A stretch of DNA of 64,000 nucleotides, from assembly GCF_018603885.1 (NCBI RefSeq), contig NZ_JAHGAW010000011.1, positions 1 to 64,000 on the forward strand, in the 5' to 3' direction. The notes beneath the pieces are model-generated. The model ran no database searches and had not been told where the DNA came from. It saw only the letters and a list, made by a program, of their open reading frames with translations. This DNA is from Sphingobium nicotianae. GTDB lineage: Bacteria; Pseudomonadota; Alphaproteobacteria; Sphingomonadales; Sphingomonadaceae. Made by a program: the position numbers and the translations under genes. This document shows, in pieces, positions 1 to 8,550 of the stretch (position 1 is its first letter; every line of letters starts with the position of its first letter).

Positions 1-2
1 AG

Positions 3-206
3 GTTCGGCATCCCGCGCACGAACTTGAGGCGCCCGTACAGCAGGACGTGGGTCCGGCCGATGTCCTCGGTCTCGGCGACGACGACACCGATGCTGCCAC
101 CGACAAGCGCGCGATGGACCAGGCCCGGTCGCTCGCCGCCACGCGCGCCGTCTACGCCATCGATTCCGCGTCGTCGCGTCCCGACGACCTGCAGCTGGAC
201 TTCTGA
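3..206 (+). CDS. traG: TraG/VirD4 coupling protein, C-terminal fragment
   Basis: An open frame runs in from the left edge and stops at 206 after about 67 residues (...ARSLAATRAVYAID...DDLQLDF). Only the acidic, alanine-rich tail is present and none of the ATPase motifs are visible, so the call rests on position. In IncP/Tn4371-type transfer operons the coupling protein gene lies directly before a small ribbon-helix-helix gene and trbB. TraG is the inner-membrane hexameric ATPase that hands the relaxase-DNA complex to the mating channel. The stop is 2 nt from the next start, which indicates co-transcription with the trb genes. Confidence 0.6.
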   Translation, partial: VRHPAHELEAPVQQDVGPADVLGLGDDDTDAATDKRAMDQARSLAATRAVYAIDSASSRPDDLQLDF

Positions 207-208
207 CC

Positions 209-607
209 ATGGTCGAGAAGGTCCGCCACCAGCTATTCCTCCCCAAGCCCCTCAGCGACAGCCTCGAGGCGCTTGCGGCGAAACCAGGAGCGTCGAAGTC
301 GGCCATTCTCGCCGATGCCTTGAGGGCTTGGCTCGATCGTCGCGGTACCTCCGAGCTCGACGAACGCTTCGGGTTGCGGCTCGATCGCATGTCGAAGGCC
401 TTGGGGCGGATTGAGCGCGACGGAGATGTCATTCTCGAAACGCTGGCGCTGTTCATTCGCTTCGAGCTCGCCATCCAGACGCCGCTTGCGGAAAACGATC
501 ACGCCGGTCGTGCACTCGGCGCCAAGCGGTTTGAAGCGTTCGTCGCCCAGGTCGGCCGCCAGGTCGCCGCCGGTCGGCGCACGCTCGGCGCGGAGCAGGA
601 TCGATGA
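209..607 (+). CDS. CopG-type ribbon-helix-helix protein upstream of trbB
   Basis: A 132-aa protein. The N-terminal third (residues about 6-45, HQLFLPKPLSDSLEALAAKP followed by SKSAILADALRAWLDRRG) has the strand-helix-helix spacing of CopG/MetJ DNA-binding proteins. The rest is helical with no motif I recognise. A gene of this kind sits between traG and trbB in many Tn4371-like and rhizobial conjugation modules, and autoregulation of the transfer operon is a reasonable inference. The stop overlaps the trbB start (ATGA at 604), so translation is probably coupled. Confidence 0.75.
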   Translation: MVEKVRHQLFLPKPLSDSLEALAAKPGASKSAILADALRAWLDRRGTSELDERFGLRLDRMSKALGRIERDGDVILETLALFIRFELAIQTPLAENDHAGRALGAKRFEAFVAQVGRQVAAGRRTLGAEQDR

Positions 608-1596
608 GCGGCGCCCTCGCCCGGGATCGCCGCCGTGTCATGCTGCGCACGGCGATGGGCCCCGATATCGCCCTGGCCCTGGCAGATGCGCAGGTCGTCG
701 AGATCATGGTCAATCCGGACGGCGCGCTGAGGCTGGACCGCCTTGGCGAGGGCCGGACGGACACCGGCGTCCGTCTTGATCGGGAACAGGTCGAACGGAT
801 CATCCGGCTCGTCGCCAGCCATGCGCGGGCGGAGGTCCATGACGGCTCGCCGATCGTATCGGCGGAGCTGCCGCCACACGCCGAAGGTCGCGCCGGCGAG
901 CGCTTCGAAGGCGTGCTCCCGCCGGTCTCGACGGCTCCTTGCTTCTCGATTCGCAAGCCGGCCGAGCGGCTCTACACGCTCGACGATTATGTCGCCGACG
1001 GGATCGCGTCGGAAGCGATCGCGGATGCGCTGCGGGCAGCTGTCACCCAGCGCTCCAACATCCTCGTCGCGGGCGGGACCAGTTCTGGCAAGACGACGCT
1101 CGCCAATGCGCTCCTGGCCGAGATGGCCTGGGTCGATGCACGCGTGATCCTCATCGAGGACACGCGCGAACTGCAGTGCCCGCTGCCCGATACCGTCGCG
1201 CTGCGGACACGTCCCGGTGTCGTGTCGATGACCGACCTGGTCCGCTCGACGATGCGACTGCGCCCTGACCGGATCATCGTCGGCGAAGTCCGCGGCCCGG
1301 AAGCGCTCGACATGCTCAAGGCCTGGAACACGGGCCACCCGGGCGGGATTGCCACCGTTCACGCCAACAGCGCGGTCGCCGCGCTCTATCGCATCGAGCA
1401 GCTGGTGCAGGAAGCGGTGGTCACCGTGCCGCGGCAGCTGATTGCCGAAGCCATCGACATCATCGTGTTCATCGCCGGCCGCGGCACCTCCCGCCGGATC
1501 GAGACGATCGCAAGCGTGACCGGGCTCGATGCGCACGGCGCCTATGCGCTCGCCGACACCTCTCCACTCCCCAAGCCCCCAGGAGAACGACAATGA
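604..1596 (+). CDS. trbB: Conjugal transfer ATPase TrbB (VirB11-like)
   Basis: A 330-aa secretion ATPase of the VirB11/PulE family, the cytoplasmic hexamer that energises channel and pilus assembly. Visible motifs are Walker A GGTSSGKTT (157-165), the Asp box VILIEDTREL (181-190), Walker B IIVGEVRG (224-231) and the His box GHPGGIATVHAN (244-255). Length and order match the family. It overlaps the upstream gene by 4 nt, and its last codons overlap trbC (start 1593). It is first in the uninterrupted trbB-C-D-E-J-L-F-G-I series. Confidence 0.95.
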   Translation: MSGALARDRRRVMLRTAMGPDIALALADAQVVEIMVNPDGALRLDRLGEGRTDTGVRLDREQVERIIRLVASHARAEVHDGSPIVSAELPPHAEGRAGERFEGVLPPVSTAPCFSIRKPAERLYTLDDYVADGIASEAIADALRAAVTQRSNILVAGGTSSGKTTLANALLAEMAWVDARVILIEDTRELQCPLPDTVALRTRPGVVSMTDLVRSTMRLRPDRIIVGEVRGPEALDMLKAWNTGHPGGIATVHANSAVAALYRIEQLVQEAVVTVPRQLIAEAIDIIVFIAGRGTSRRIETIASVTGLDAHGAYALADTSPLPKPPGERQ

Positions 1597-1928
1597 ATAT
1601 CGTCAGGATTCCCGACCGCCGCACCACGTTCATTGCCGGCGCCATGTTCGGCCTCGGCCTCGTGATCGCCAGCAAGGCGCACGCCGCCGGCACCGGCATG
1701 CCGTGGGAGCAGCCGCTCCAGCAGGTGCTCGATTCCGTGCAGGGACCGGTCGCCAAGATCGTCGCGGTGATCATCATCATCGTCACCGGCCTGACCCTCG
1801 CGTTCGGCGAGACGGCCGGCGGCTTCCGGCGCCTCATCCAGATCATCTTCGGCCTGTCGATCGCGTTCGCGGCGTCGAGCTTCTTCCTCAGCTTCTTCAG
1901 CTTCGGCGGCGGAGCGCTGATCGCGTGA
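1593..1928 (+). CDS. trbC: TrbC, conjugative pilin precursor
   Basis: A 111-aa protein of the VirB2/TrbC major pilin family. It has an N-terminal hydrophobic export segment (residues about 12-32, ending SKAHAAG) and two further hydrophobic stretches (about 52-70 and 82-100) joined by a short polar loop, the pilin hairpin pattern. In RP4 the homologous pilin is cyclised by TraF; no traF is visible here. The start overlaps the trbB stop and the stop overlaps the GTG of trbD (GTGA at 1925). Confidence 0.85.
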   Translation: MNIVRIPDRRTTFIAGAMFGLGLVIASKAHAAGTGMPWEQPLQQVLDSVQGPVAKIVAVIIIIVTGLTLAFGETAGGFRRLIQIIFGLSIAFAASSFFLSFFSFGGGALIA

Positions 1929-2188
1929 GCGAGCATGTCGAAGGCTTTGAGGTTCCCATTCACGGGAGCCTCGGAGCGCCGATCCTCCTCGGCGGCGCTC
2001 CGCGCGGTCTCGCGATCGTCAACGGTACGCTGGCCGCCGCGATCGGTCTCGGCCTCCAGCAATGGATCGCCGGCATCGTCGTCTGGGCGGTCGGGCACAG
2101 CATCGCGGTCTTCGCGACCCGCCGCGACCCGTCGTTCGCGCCCGTCCTCATCCGCCATCTCAGACAGAAGGGCTATCTCGCATGCTAG
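1925..2188 (+). CDS. trbD: TrbD, inner-membrane T4SS subunit (VirB3-like)
   Basis: An 87-aa protein starting at GTG 1925, which overlaps the trbC stop. It begins VSEHVEGFEVPIHGSL, then has two hydrophobic segments (residues about 20-40 and 43-62), and ends in a basic tail (RRDPSFAPVLIRHLRQKGY). This matches TrbD/VirB3, a small membrane partner of the TrbE ATPase. The start at 1925 is chosen because it restores the usual N-terminus. The stop overlaps the trbE start (ATG 2182). Confidence 0.85.
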   Translation: MSEHVEGFEVPIHGSLGAPILLGGAPRGLAIVNGTLAAAIGLGLQQWIAGIVVWAVGHSIAVFATRRDPSFAPVLIRHLRQKGYLAC

Positions 2189-4608
2189 CCTTGCGCGAAT
2201 ATCGCCACGCCGCCGATCGCCTGGCCGACCATCTGCCCTGGGCCGCGCTGGTGGCGAAAGGCGTCATCCTCAACAAGGATGGCAGCTTCCAGCGGACGCT
2301 CGCCTTCCGCGGTCCCGATCTCGAGAGCGCGACCGAAGCCGAACTGGTGTCGGCCTGCGCGCGGGCGAACAATGTCCTCAAGCGCTTTGGCACGGGCTGG
2401 GCGCTGTTCTTCGATGCCGAACGCCGCGAGGCACTCGGCTATCCGGCGGGCAATTTTCCTGATCCGGCATCTTGGCTCGTTGACGAGGAGCGGCGCGCGC
2501 GGTTCGAGGCGGAAGGCGTTCATTTTGAGAGCCGCTACCATCTGACGCTCGTCTGGCTGCCCGCCGCCGATGGCGCGGATGCCGCCGGCCGGTCTCTTGT
2601 CGATCGGCCTGATGCCGCGGAAGGCCGCGACTGGCGCGGCACACTCGGCACCTTCATCGCGGAGACGGACCGCGCGCTCGACCTGTTCGCCGCCTTCATG
2701 CCCGAGGTTCGAGCGCTCTCGTCGGCCGAGACGCTGACCTACCTCCATGACGCGGTTTCGAGCCGGCATCATCCGGTAGCGGTGCCGGAGACGCCGATGT
2801 ACCTCGATGCGCTGCTGGCGGACACGCCGCTCGTCGGCGGCCTCGAGCCGATGCTCGGGTCTCGGCACCTGCGCACGCTCACCGTCGTCGGGTTTCCGAA
2901 CGTCAGCCGTCCCGGAATCCTCGACGCGCTCAACGAGGCCGATTTCGCCTATCGCTGGGTCACGCGCTTCATCGCTCTCGACAAGACCGACGCGACCAAG
3001 CTGCTGACGAAGTTGCGGCGGCAGTGGTTCAACAAGCGCAAGTCTATCACCGCGCTGCTGCGCGAGGTGCTGTACAACCAGCCGGCCCAGCTGCTCGACA
3101 GCGACGCAGATAACAAGGTGACGGATGCCGACCTGGCGCTCCAGGCGCTCGGCGGCGACCATGTCGCCTTCGGCTACCTGACGACGACCATCACCGTCAG
3201 TGACGAGGACCGCGCGGGCGTCGAAGCCAAGATTCGGCAGGTCGAACGGATCATCGGCGGGCTCGGCTTCACCACGATCCGCGAAGGTGTGAATGCGGTC
3301 GAGGCGTGGCTGTCGTCGATACCCGGCCAGGTCTATGCCAATGTGCGCCAGCCGATCGTCCACACCCTCAATCTCGCCCACCTCATGCCGCTGTCAGCGG
3401 TCTGGGCGGGGCCCGTCGCCAACGAGCATCTCGAAGGGCCGCCATTGCTGGTCGCTCAGACCGGAGGCTCGACCCCGTTCCGGCTTTCCACCCATGTCGG
3501 CGACGTCGGCCACATGATGGTCGTGGGGCCGACTGGTGCGGGCAAGTCGGTGCTGCTGGCGCTGATCGCGCTGCAGTTCCGCCGCTACCCCGACGCGCAG
3601 GTCTACATTTTCGACAAGGGCCTTTCAGCCCGCGCGGCCGTGCTGGCCTTGGGCGGCGCTCACCATGCGCTCGGCGCCGACACCGGATCGGACGCAGCGC
3701 TCGCGTTCCAGCCGCTCGTACGGATCGACGACGCGACGGAACGGAGCTGGGCGGCGGAGTGGATCGCGGCGCTGCTTGATGCCGAAAGGCTCGCCGTCAC
3801 GCCCGAAGTGAAGGATGCGGTATGGTCGGCGCTCGGCAGCCTGGCGTCGGCACCGTCCGCCGAACGGACGATGACGGGGCTGGCGCTGCTGCTCCAGTCG
3901 AACGCGCTCCGCACCGCGATCCAGCCGTACACGTTGGACGGTCCGCACGGCCGGCTGCTCGACGCAAGCGAAAGCGGACTCGCCCTCGCCGATGTCCAGT
4001 GCTTCGAAACCGAGGCGCTGCTCGGCCAGTCGAGCGTCGTCGCACCGGTCCTGACCTATCTGTTCCATCGGCTCGAGGAGCGGTTCGACGGCCGGCCGAC
4101 ATTGCTGATCCTCGACGAGGCCTGGATCTTCCTCGACCATCCGCTGTTCGCCGCACGCATCCGCGAATGGCTCAAGACACTCCGCAAGAAGAACGTCGCA
4201 GTGCTGTTCGCGACGCAAAGCCTGGCGGACGTCGCGGGCAGTAGCATCGCGCCCGCTGTCATCGAAAGCTGCCCGCACCGCATCCTGTTGCCGAATGACC
4301 GAGCGATCGAACCACAGAGCCGCGAGGCCTATGCCCGGTTCGGCCTCAATGACCGCCAGATCGAACTGATCAGTCGGGCCACGCCCAAGCGCCACTATTA
4401 CCTGCAATCCGCGCGGGGAAACCGGCTGTTCGAGCTTGGCCTCGGGCCGATCGGCCTCGCGCTCTGCGGTGCCTCCGATCCCGCCAGCCAGCGCCGGATC
4501 GAGGCCATTCTCGCCGAACATGGCGCAGACGCTTTCGCCGCCCACTTCCTGGCCGACTGCGATCTCGGCTGGGCCGCCGAGCTGATCGCCGCCTTTCCCG
4601 CTCCCTGA
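2182..4608 (+). CDS. trbE: TrbE, conjugal transfer ATPase (VirB4-like)
   Basis: An 808-aa protein of the VirB4/TrbE family, the largest ATPase of the mating channel. The N-terminal half is the CagE/TrbE/VirB domain. The C-terminal RecA-like domain has Walker A GPTGAGKS (449-456) and Walker B LLILDEAW (641-648). The open frame extends upstream to 2062, but ATG 2182 gives the normal start MLALREYRHAADRL and the 7-nt overlap with trbD typical of this operon. Length is normal. It is 24 nt from trbJ. Confidence 0.95.
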   Translation: MLALREYRHAADRLADHLPWAALVAKGVILNKDGSFQRTLAFRGPDLESATEAELVSACARANNVLKRFGTGWALFFDAERREALGYPAGNFPDPASWLVDEERRARFEAEGVHFESRYHLTLVWLPAADGADAAGRSLVDRPDAAEGRDWRGTLGTFIAETDRALDLFAAFMPEVRALSSAETLTYLHDAVSSRHHPVAVPETPMYLDALLADTPLVGGLEPMLGSRHLRTLTVVGFPNVSRPGILDALNEADFAYRWVTRFIALDKTDATKLLTKLRRQWFNKRKSITALLREVLYNQPAQLLDSDADNKVTDADLALQALGGDHVAFGYLTTTITVSDEDRAGVEAKIRQVERIIGGLGFTTIREGVNAVEAWLSSIPGQVYANVRQPIVHTLNLAHLMPLSAVWAGPVANEHLEGPPLLVAQTGGSTPFRLSTHVGDVGHMMVVGPTGAGKSVLLALIALQFRRYPDAQVYIFDKGLSARAAVLALGGAHHALGADTGSDAALAFQPLVRIDDATERSWAAEWIAALLDAERLAVTPEVKDAVWSALGSLASAPSAERTMTGLALLLQSNALRTAIQPYTLDGPHGRLLDASESGLALADVQCFETEALLGQSSVVAPVLTYLFHRLEERFDGRPTLLILDEAWIFLDHPLFAARIREWLKTLRKKNVAVLFATQSLADVAGSSIAPAVIESCPHRILLPNDRAIEPQSREAYARFGLNDRQIELISRATPKRHYYLQSARGNRLFELGLGPIGLALCGASDPASQRRIEAILAEHGADAFAAHFLADCDLGWAAELIAAFPAP

Positions 4609-4632
4609 TCCTCCAGCCCAAGGAGAAGCCCT

Positions 4633-5385
4633 ATGACGAAGAAACGGCCCTTCAAGAAATACCTGATGACCGGCGCGCTTGCGATCGGTGCCGCTGGCGC
4701 GCTCATGATGGGCGTCATCACGACCACGACTCCGGCACGGGCGCAGTTCACCGTGTTCGATCCCAGCAATTACAGCCAGAACATCCTGACGGCCGCGCAC
4801 ACGCTCCAGCAGATCAACAACCAGATCCAGATGCTGCAGAACCAGGCGCAGAGCCTGATCAATCAGGCCAGGAACCTGACGACGATCACTTTCCCCGAGC
4901 TCCGGGCGATCACGCAGACGATCCAGCAGATCGACCAGCTGATGGGCCAGGCGCAGGCGATCCAGTTCCGCGTGGCCGGCCTCGACCAGCAATTCCGGTC
5001 GATGTTCCCGACGAGCTTCAACCAGGCGCTCAGCAACAACCAGCATGTCGTCGATGCGCGCGCCCGGCTCGATGCGTCGATGGATGCGTACAAGCACACC
5101 ATGACCGTCGAGGCACAGGTGGTCGAGAACGTCGCCGCAGACGCGAGCACGCTCAACGGCATCGTCCAGCGCAGCCAGGGTGCGCAGGGCGCGCTTCAGG
5201 CGCAGCAGGCCACGAACCAGCTTCTCGCACTCGTCGCCAAGCAGCAGTTCCAGCTCCAGACGCTGATGGCGGCACAGTACCGCGCCGACGCGATCGAGCG
5301 GGCAAGCCGCGCGCAGGCCCAGTCGGACGCGCAGGGCGCGACGAAGAAGTTCCTCGGCTCCGGCAACGCCTACACCCCCCAGTAG
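4633..5385 (+). CDS. trbJ: TrbJ, periplasmic conjugation protein (VirB5-like)
   Basis: A 250-aa protein with a signal peptide (residues about 1-36: basic start, hydrophobic core, ending TTPARAQ). It is followed by long, glutamine-rich, helical coiled-coil stretches (for example LQQINNQIQMLQNQAQSL), as in TrbJ/VirB5 minor pilus proteins. An AAGGAG ribosome site lies at about 4619-4624. In RP4 this gene is followed by trbK for entry exclusion; here the next gene is trbL, and the gap holds only a hairpin. Confidence 0.9.
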   Translation: MTKKRPFKKYLMTGALAIGAAGALMMGVITTTTPARAQFTVFDPSNYSQNILTAAHTLQQINNQIQMLQNQAQSLINQARNLTTITFPELRAITQTIQQIDQLMGQAQAIQFRVAGLDQQFRSMFPTSFNQALSNNQHVVDARARLDASMDAYKHTMTVEAQVVENVAADASTLNGIVQRSQGAQGALQAQQATNQLLALVAKQQFQLQTLMAAQYRADAIERASRAQAQSDAQGATKKFLGSGNAYTPQ

Positions 5386-5427
5386 GCGCCGGCACGGCGT
5401 CGACGGACCTCGCCCTCCGCCGACGTC

Positions 5428-5469
5428 GCCGCGGGGCGCGTCGCAGCTCCCCCAGGCGCGCCCCGCGGC
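5428..5469 (+). terminator. Perfect 13-bp inverted repeat between trbJ and trbL
   Basis: The left arm GCCGCGGGGCGCG (5428-5440) and right arm CGCGCCCCGCGGC (5457-5469) are perfect reverse complements around a 16-nt loop. There is no T-run after it, so it is not a classic intrinsic terminator. It may slow transcription, protect an mRNA end or lower expression of the downstream genes. It occupies the place where trbK often lies. Confidence 0.7.
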
Positions 5470-5501
5470 ATTTCTCCCCATCTCGTCAGGACATCACCAC
5501 C

Positions 5502-6803
5502 GTGAACGACCTCAACGTCATCGACCAGTTCATGCAGGCCTTCATCACCTACATCGACAGTGGGTTCGGCCTTCTCGGCGGCGACGTAAGCTTCCTCAGT
5601 CGGACGTTGATCGCGCTCGACATCACGCTGGCCGGCCTGTTCTGGGCGCTCGGCGGCGAGGACAATGTTCTCGGACGCCTGATCCGCAAGATCCTCTACA
5701 TCGGCGCCTTCGCGTTCATCCTGAACAGCTTCTCGACGCTCGCCGACATCATCTTCCGCTCGTTCGCCCAGGCCGGGCTGACCGCCGGCGGGGGCGGGAT
5801 GGCGGCGGCGGACCTGCTCAAGCCCGGTCGCCTCGCCGGAACCGGCTTCTCCGCGGCCTGGCCGCTGCTCGAACAGGCCTCGCAGATGATGGGCTTCACC
5901 AGCTTCTTCGACAATTTCCTCACGATCATGGTCCTGCTGATCGCCTGGGCGCTCGTCATCCTCGCCTTCTTCATCCTGGCCGTGCAGATGTTCGTGACGA
6001 TCCTCGAGTTCAAGCTGAGCTCGCTTGCCGGGTTCATCCTCGTCCCCTTCGCGCTCTGGAACCGGACGAGCTTCCTGGCGGAGCGCGTACTCGGACACGT
6101 CGTCAGCTCCGGAATCAAGGTCATGGTGCTCGCCGTGATCGTCGGCATCGGCTCCAACTATTTCTCCCAGTTCACCACCGCCCTGCAGGGCCAGGAGCCC
6201 GATATTGGCCAGGCACTGAGCCTAGTGCTCGCCAGCCTTGCGCTCTTCGGCCTCGGCATCTTCGGCCCCGGGATCGCCTCGGGACTGGTATCGGGCGCGC
6301 CGCAGCTCGGTGCCGGCGCGGCGTTCGGCACGGCTCTGGGCGCCGGGGGCGTCATCGTGCTGGGCGCGGCGGGCGCCGCAGGCGCCGCACGCGGACTGGC
6401 GGCGGCCGGCATGGGCGCCGTCCGGGCGGGCACTACTATGGGGTCTGCCGCAGGCACGGCCTACAAGCTGGGCCAGGAGGCGAGCGGCTCGGCGTCCGTC
6501 GGCGCCGGCATGAAGGGCGTAGCCACCGCCGCCTCCAGTGCTGCCCGCTCGCGCATGTCCGCCGCCCTCGGTCTAGGCGAGGCCGCCGAATCCGGCCGGC
6601 AGGGTGCCTTCAACGCCATGGTCGGTCGGCAGGCGCCAGCCGGCGCCGCCGCCGATGACGCCCGCAGCATGCCCGGCTGGGCGCGCGCAATGAAGGATCA
6701 GGCGTCCGCTCGACACCACCGCCAGGCTGCCATCCACGCCATCGGTCAAGGCGACCGCGGCGGCGCCGGTGCCACCCCCGACATCAAGGAAAGGGACGAC
6801 TGA
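5502..6803 (+). CDS. trbL: TrbL, polytopic T4SS membrane protein (VirB6-like)
   Basis: A 433-aa protein starting at GTG 5502. The N-terminus (IDQFMQAFITYIDSGFGLLG) is the conserved TrbL start. About six hydrophobic segments follow up to residue 300. After them comes a Gly/Ala-rich soluble tail (about 300-433) of low complexity, common in TrbL. It forms the inner-membrane pore together with TrbD/TrbE. The last codon overlaps the trbF start. Confidence 0.92.
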   Translation: MNDLNVIDQFMQAFITYIDSGFGLLGGDVSFLSRTLIALDITLAGLFWALGGEDNVLGRLIRKILYIGAFAFILNSFSTLADIIFRSFAQAGLTAGGGGMAAADLLKPGRLAGTGFSAAWPLLEQASQMMGFTSFFDNFLTIMVLLIAWALVILAFFILAVQMFVTILEFKLSSLAGFILVPFALWNRTSFLAERVLGHVVSSGIKVMVLAVIVGIGSNYFSQFTTALQGQEPDIGQALSLVLASLALFGLGIFGPGIASGLVSGAPQLGAGAAFGTALGAGGVIVLGAAGAAGAARGLAAAGMGAVRAGTTMGSAAGTAYKLGQEASGSASVGAGMKGVATAASSAARSRMSAALGLGEAAESGRQGAFNAMVGRQAPAGAAADDARSMPGWARAMKDQASARHHRQAAIHAIGQGDRGGAGATPDIKERDD

Positions 6804-7609
6804 TGATCTTCAAACGTGCCGTGCAACGCTACGGGCGATCGCCCATACCCGAAACGCCATTCCAGCGAGCGGGTCAGCTCTGGGACGATCGGATCGGCTC
6901 CGCCCGCGTGCAGGCCCGGAACTGGCGTCTGATGGCATTCGGATGCCTCGGCCTGACCGCCGCCCTCTCGGGCGGCCTGCTCTGGCAGTCGGTTCAGAGC
7001 CGGGTCGTCCCCTATGTCGTAGAGGTCGACAAGCTGGGCGAACCCCGTGCCGTGTCGACCGCCGATGCCGTCTACCATCCGACCGATCCGCAGATCGCAT
7101 GGTTTCTCGGGCGGTTCGTGACGAGCGTCCGGTCGGTATCGCTCGATCCGGTCCTGATGCGCCAGGACTGGCTGTCGGCCTATGACTTCACGACCAAGCG
7201 AGGCGCCGTCTTCCTCGGAGACTATGCTCGCTCTGCAGACCCGTTCGGTCGCGTGGGTGAGAGGACAGTCTCGGTGCAGGTCACCAGCGTGGTCCGCGCC
7301 TCCGATCGCTCCTTTCAGGTGAAATGGATCGAGACCGCCTACGAGCGCGGCGCGCAGGCCGGATCGACGCACTGGACCGGAATCCTGACGGTCGTGCTCA
7401 AGTCGCCGCCGACAGCGGATGCTCTCCGACGCAATCCTCTCGGTCTGTACGTCGACGCGGTCGACTGGAGCCGCGAGCTGGAGCCGGGAACGACAGCGCC
7501 GGCACCCTCGCGCCCCGCAGCAGCGCCGACAGCGAACCTGCCGCTCGGATCGCCGCTCGATCCAAGCGTGGCCCAGCCTCAGCAACCCCAAGCGGAGACC
7601 CGTCAATGA
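6803..7609 (+). CDS. trbF: TrbF, T4SS inner-membrane protein (VirB8-like)
   Basis: A 268-aa VirB8-family bitopic protein: a short cytoplasmic N-terminus (FQRAGQLWDDRIGSARVQAR), one membrane helix (residues about 46-65), then a periplasmic NTF2-like domain with the recognisable VVPYVVEVDKLG strand. The C-terminal 40 residues are Pro/Ala/Gln-rich. It nucleates channel assembly with TrbG and TrbI. The ATG overlaps the trbL stop and the TGA overlaps the trbG ATG. Confidence 0.92.
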   Translation: MIFKRAVQRYGRSPIPETPFQRAGQLWDDRIGSARVQARNWRLMAFGCLGLTAALSGGLLWQSVQSRVVPYVVEVDKLGEPRAVSTADAVYHPTDPQIAWFLGRFVTSVRSVSLDPVLMRQDWLSAYDFTTKRGAVFLGDYARSADPFGRVGERTVSVQVTSVVRASDRSFQVKWIETAYERGAQAGSTHWTGILTVVLKSPPTADALRRNPLGLYVDAVDWSRELEPGTTAPAPSRPAAAPTANLPLGSPLDPSVAQPQQPQAETRQ

Positions 7610-8550
7610 GATTCCACCTTCTTGTCGCGCTGCTCGCCAGCGCCGGCAGCGCTGCAGCGCAGACCGTTCCAGCGCCGCCGCCATCATCGGCCGGCACCAT
7701 CCCGCCCGTTGCGGCGCCGGTCGCCGCAGTGCCGATGCCCGTCGTCACGTCGCCTGTGGCCCCGCGTCGACGCCTGCCACCCTCGCCAGCGGAGCTGCGG
7801 GTGCGTGCTGCAAATCGTGCTGCGACCTTGGAGCCGGCGACGGCCGGCTACATCAATGCGGTGCAGGTCTACCCGTTCAGCGACGGGTCGGTCTATCATG
7901 TGCTCACCGCTCCGGGACAGGTAACCGACATCACGCTTCAGCCCGGCGAGGTGCTGGGCGCGGTCGCCGCGGGCGACACCGTGCGATGGGTCATCGGCGA
8001 CACCACCAGCGGGACCGGCGATTCACGGCGAACGCACGTCCTCGTCAAGCCGTTCGCACCCGGGCTTGCGACGAACATCATCATCACCACTGATCGCCGG
8101 ACCTATCATCTCGCGCTGACCAGCGTCGGACGCTCGGCGATGGTCGCGATCTCCTGGACATATCCGCAGGACCAGCTCATCGCGCTGAAGGCAGCTGCGG
8201 ATCGCGCTCGCGCCGCGCAGCCGGTTGCCACCGGACTTTCGGTCGACCAGCTCCACTTCAACTATGTCATCTCGGGCGACCGTCCGACATGGCGGCCCGT
8301 TCGTGCATTCGACGACGGCCGCCAGACCTACATCGAATTTCCGTCAGATCTCGGAACCGGTGAAGCGCCGCCGCTCTTTCTCGTCGACGCGAAAGGCGCT
8401 GCTCAGCTCGTCAATTATCGCGTGCAAGGTCGGTATTACGTCGTCGATCGCCTGTTCGTGACGGCCGAGCTGCGCCTCGGTCTGAAACGCCAGGACATCG
8501 TGCGGATCAGCCGGGCCGGTCGGTCCGACACACGACGGAGGGCGTCGTGA
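7606..8550 (+). CDS. trbG: TrbG, outer-membrane channel component (VirB9-like)
   Basis: A 314-aa protein. ATG 7606 (ATGA overlap with trbF) gives a clear signal peptide (MRFHLLVALLASAGSAAAQ). A proline-rich linker follows, then the VirB9/CagX beta domains (YPFSDGSVYHVLTAPGQVTD near residue 88; WRPVRAFDDGRQTYIEFP near 230). The open frame continues upstream to 7324, but that part overlaps trbF and has no export signal. It forms the outer ring of the channel with TrbI. Confidence 0.92.
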   Translation: MRFHLLVALLASAGSAAAQTVPAPPPSSAGTIPPVAAPVAAVPMPVVTSPVAPRRRLPPSPAELRVRAANRAATLEPATAGYINAVQVYPFSDGSVYHVLTAPGQVTDITLQPGEVLGAVAAGDTVRWVIGDTTSGTGDSRRTHVLVKPFAPGLATNIIITTDRRTYHLALTSVGRSAMVAISWTYPQDQLIALKAAADRARAAQPVATGLSVDQLHFNYVISGDRPTWRPVRAFDDGRQTYIEFPSDLGTGEAPPLFLVDAKGAAQLVNYRVQGRYYVVDRLFVTAELRLGLKRQDIVRISRAGRSDTRRRAS

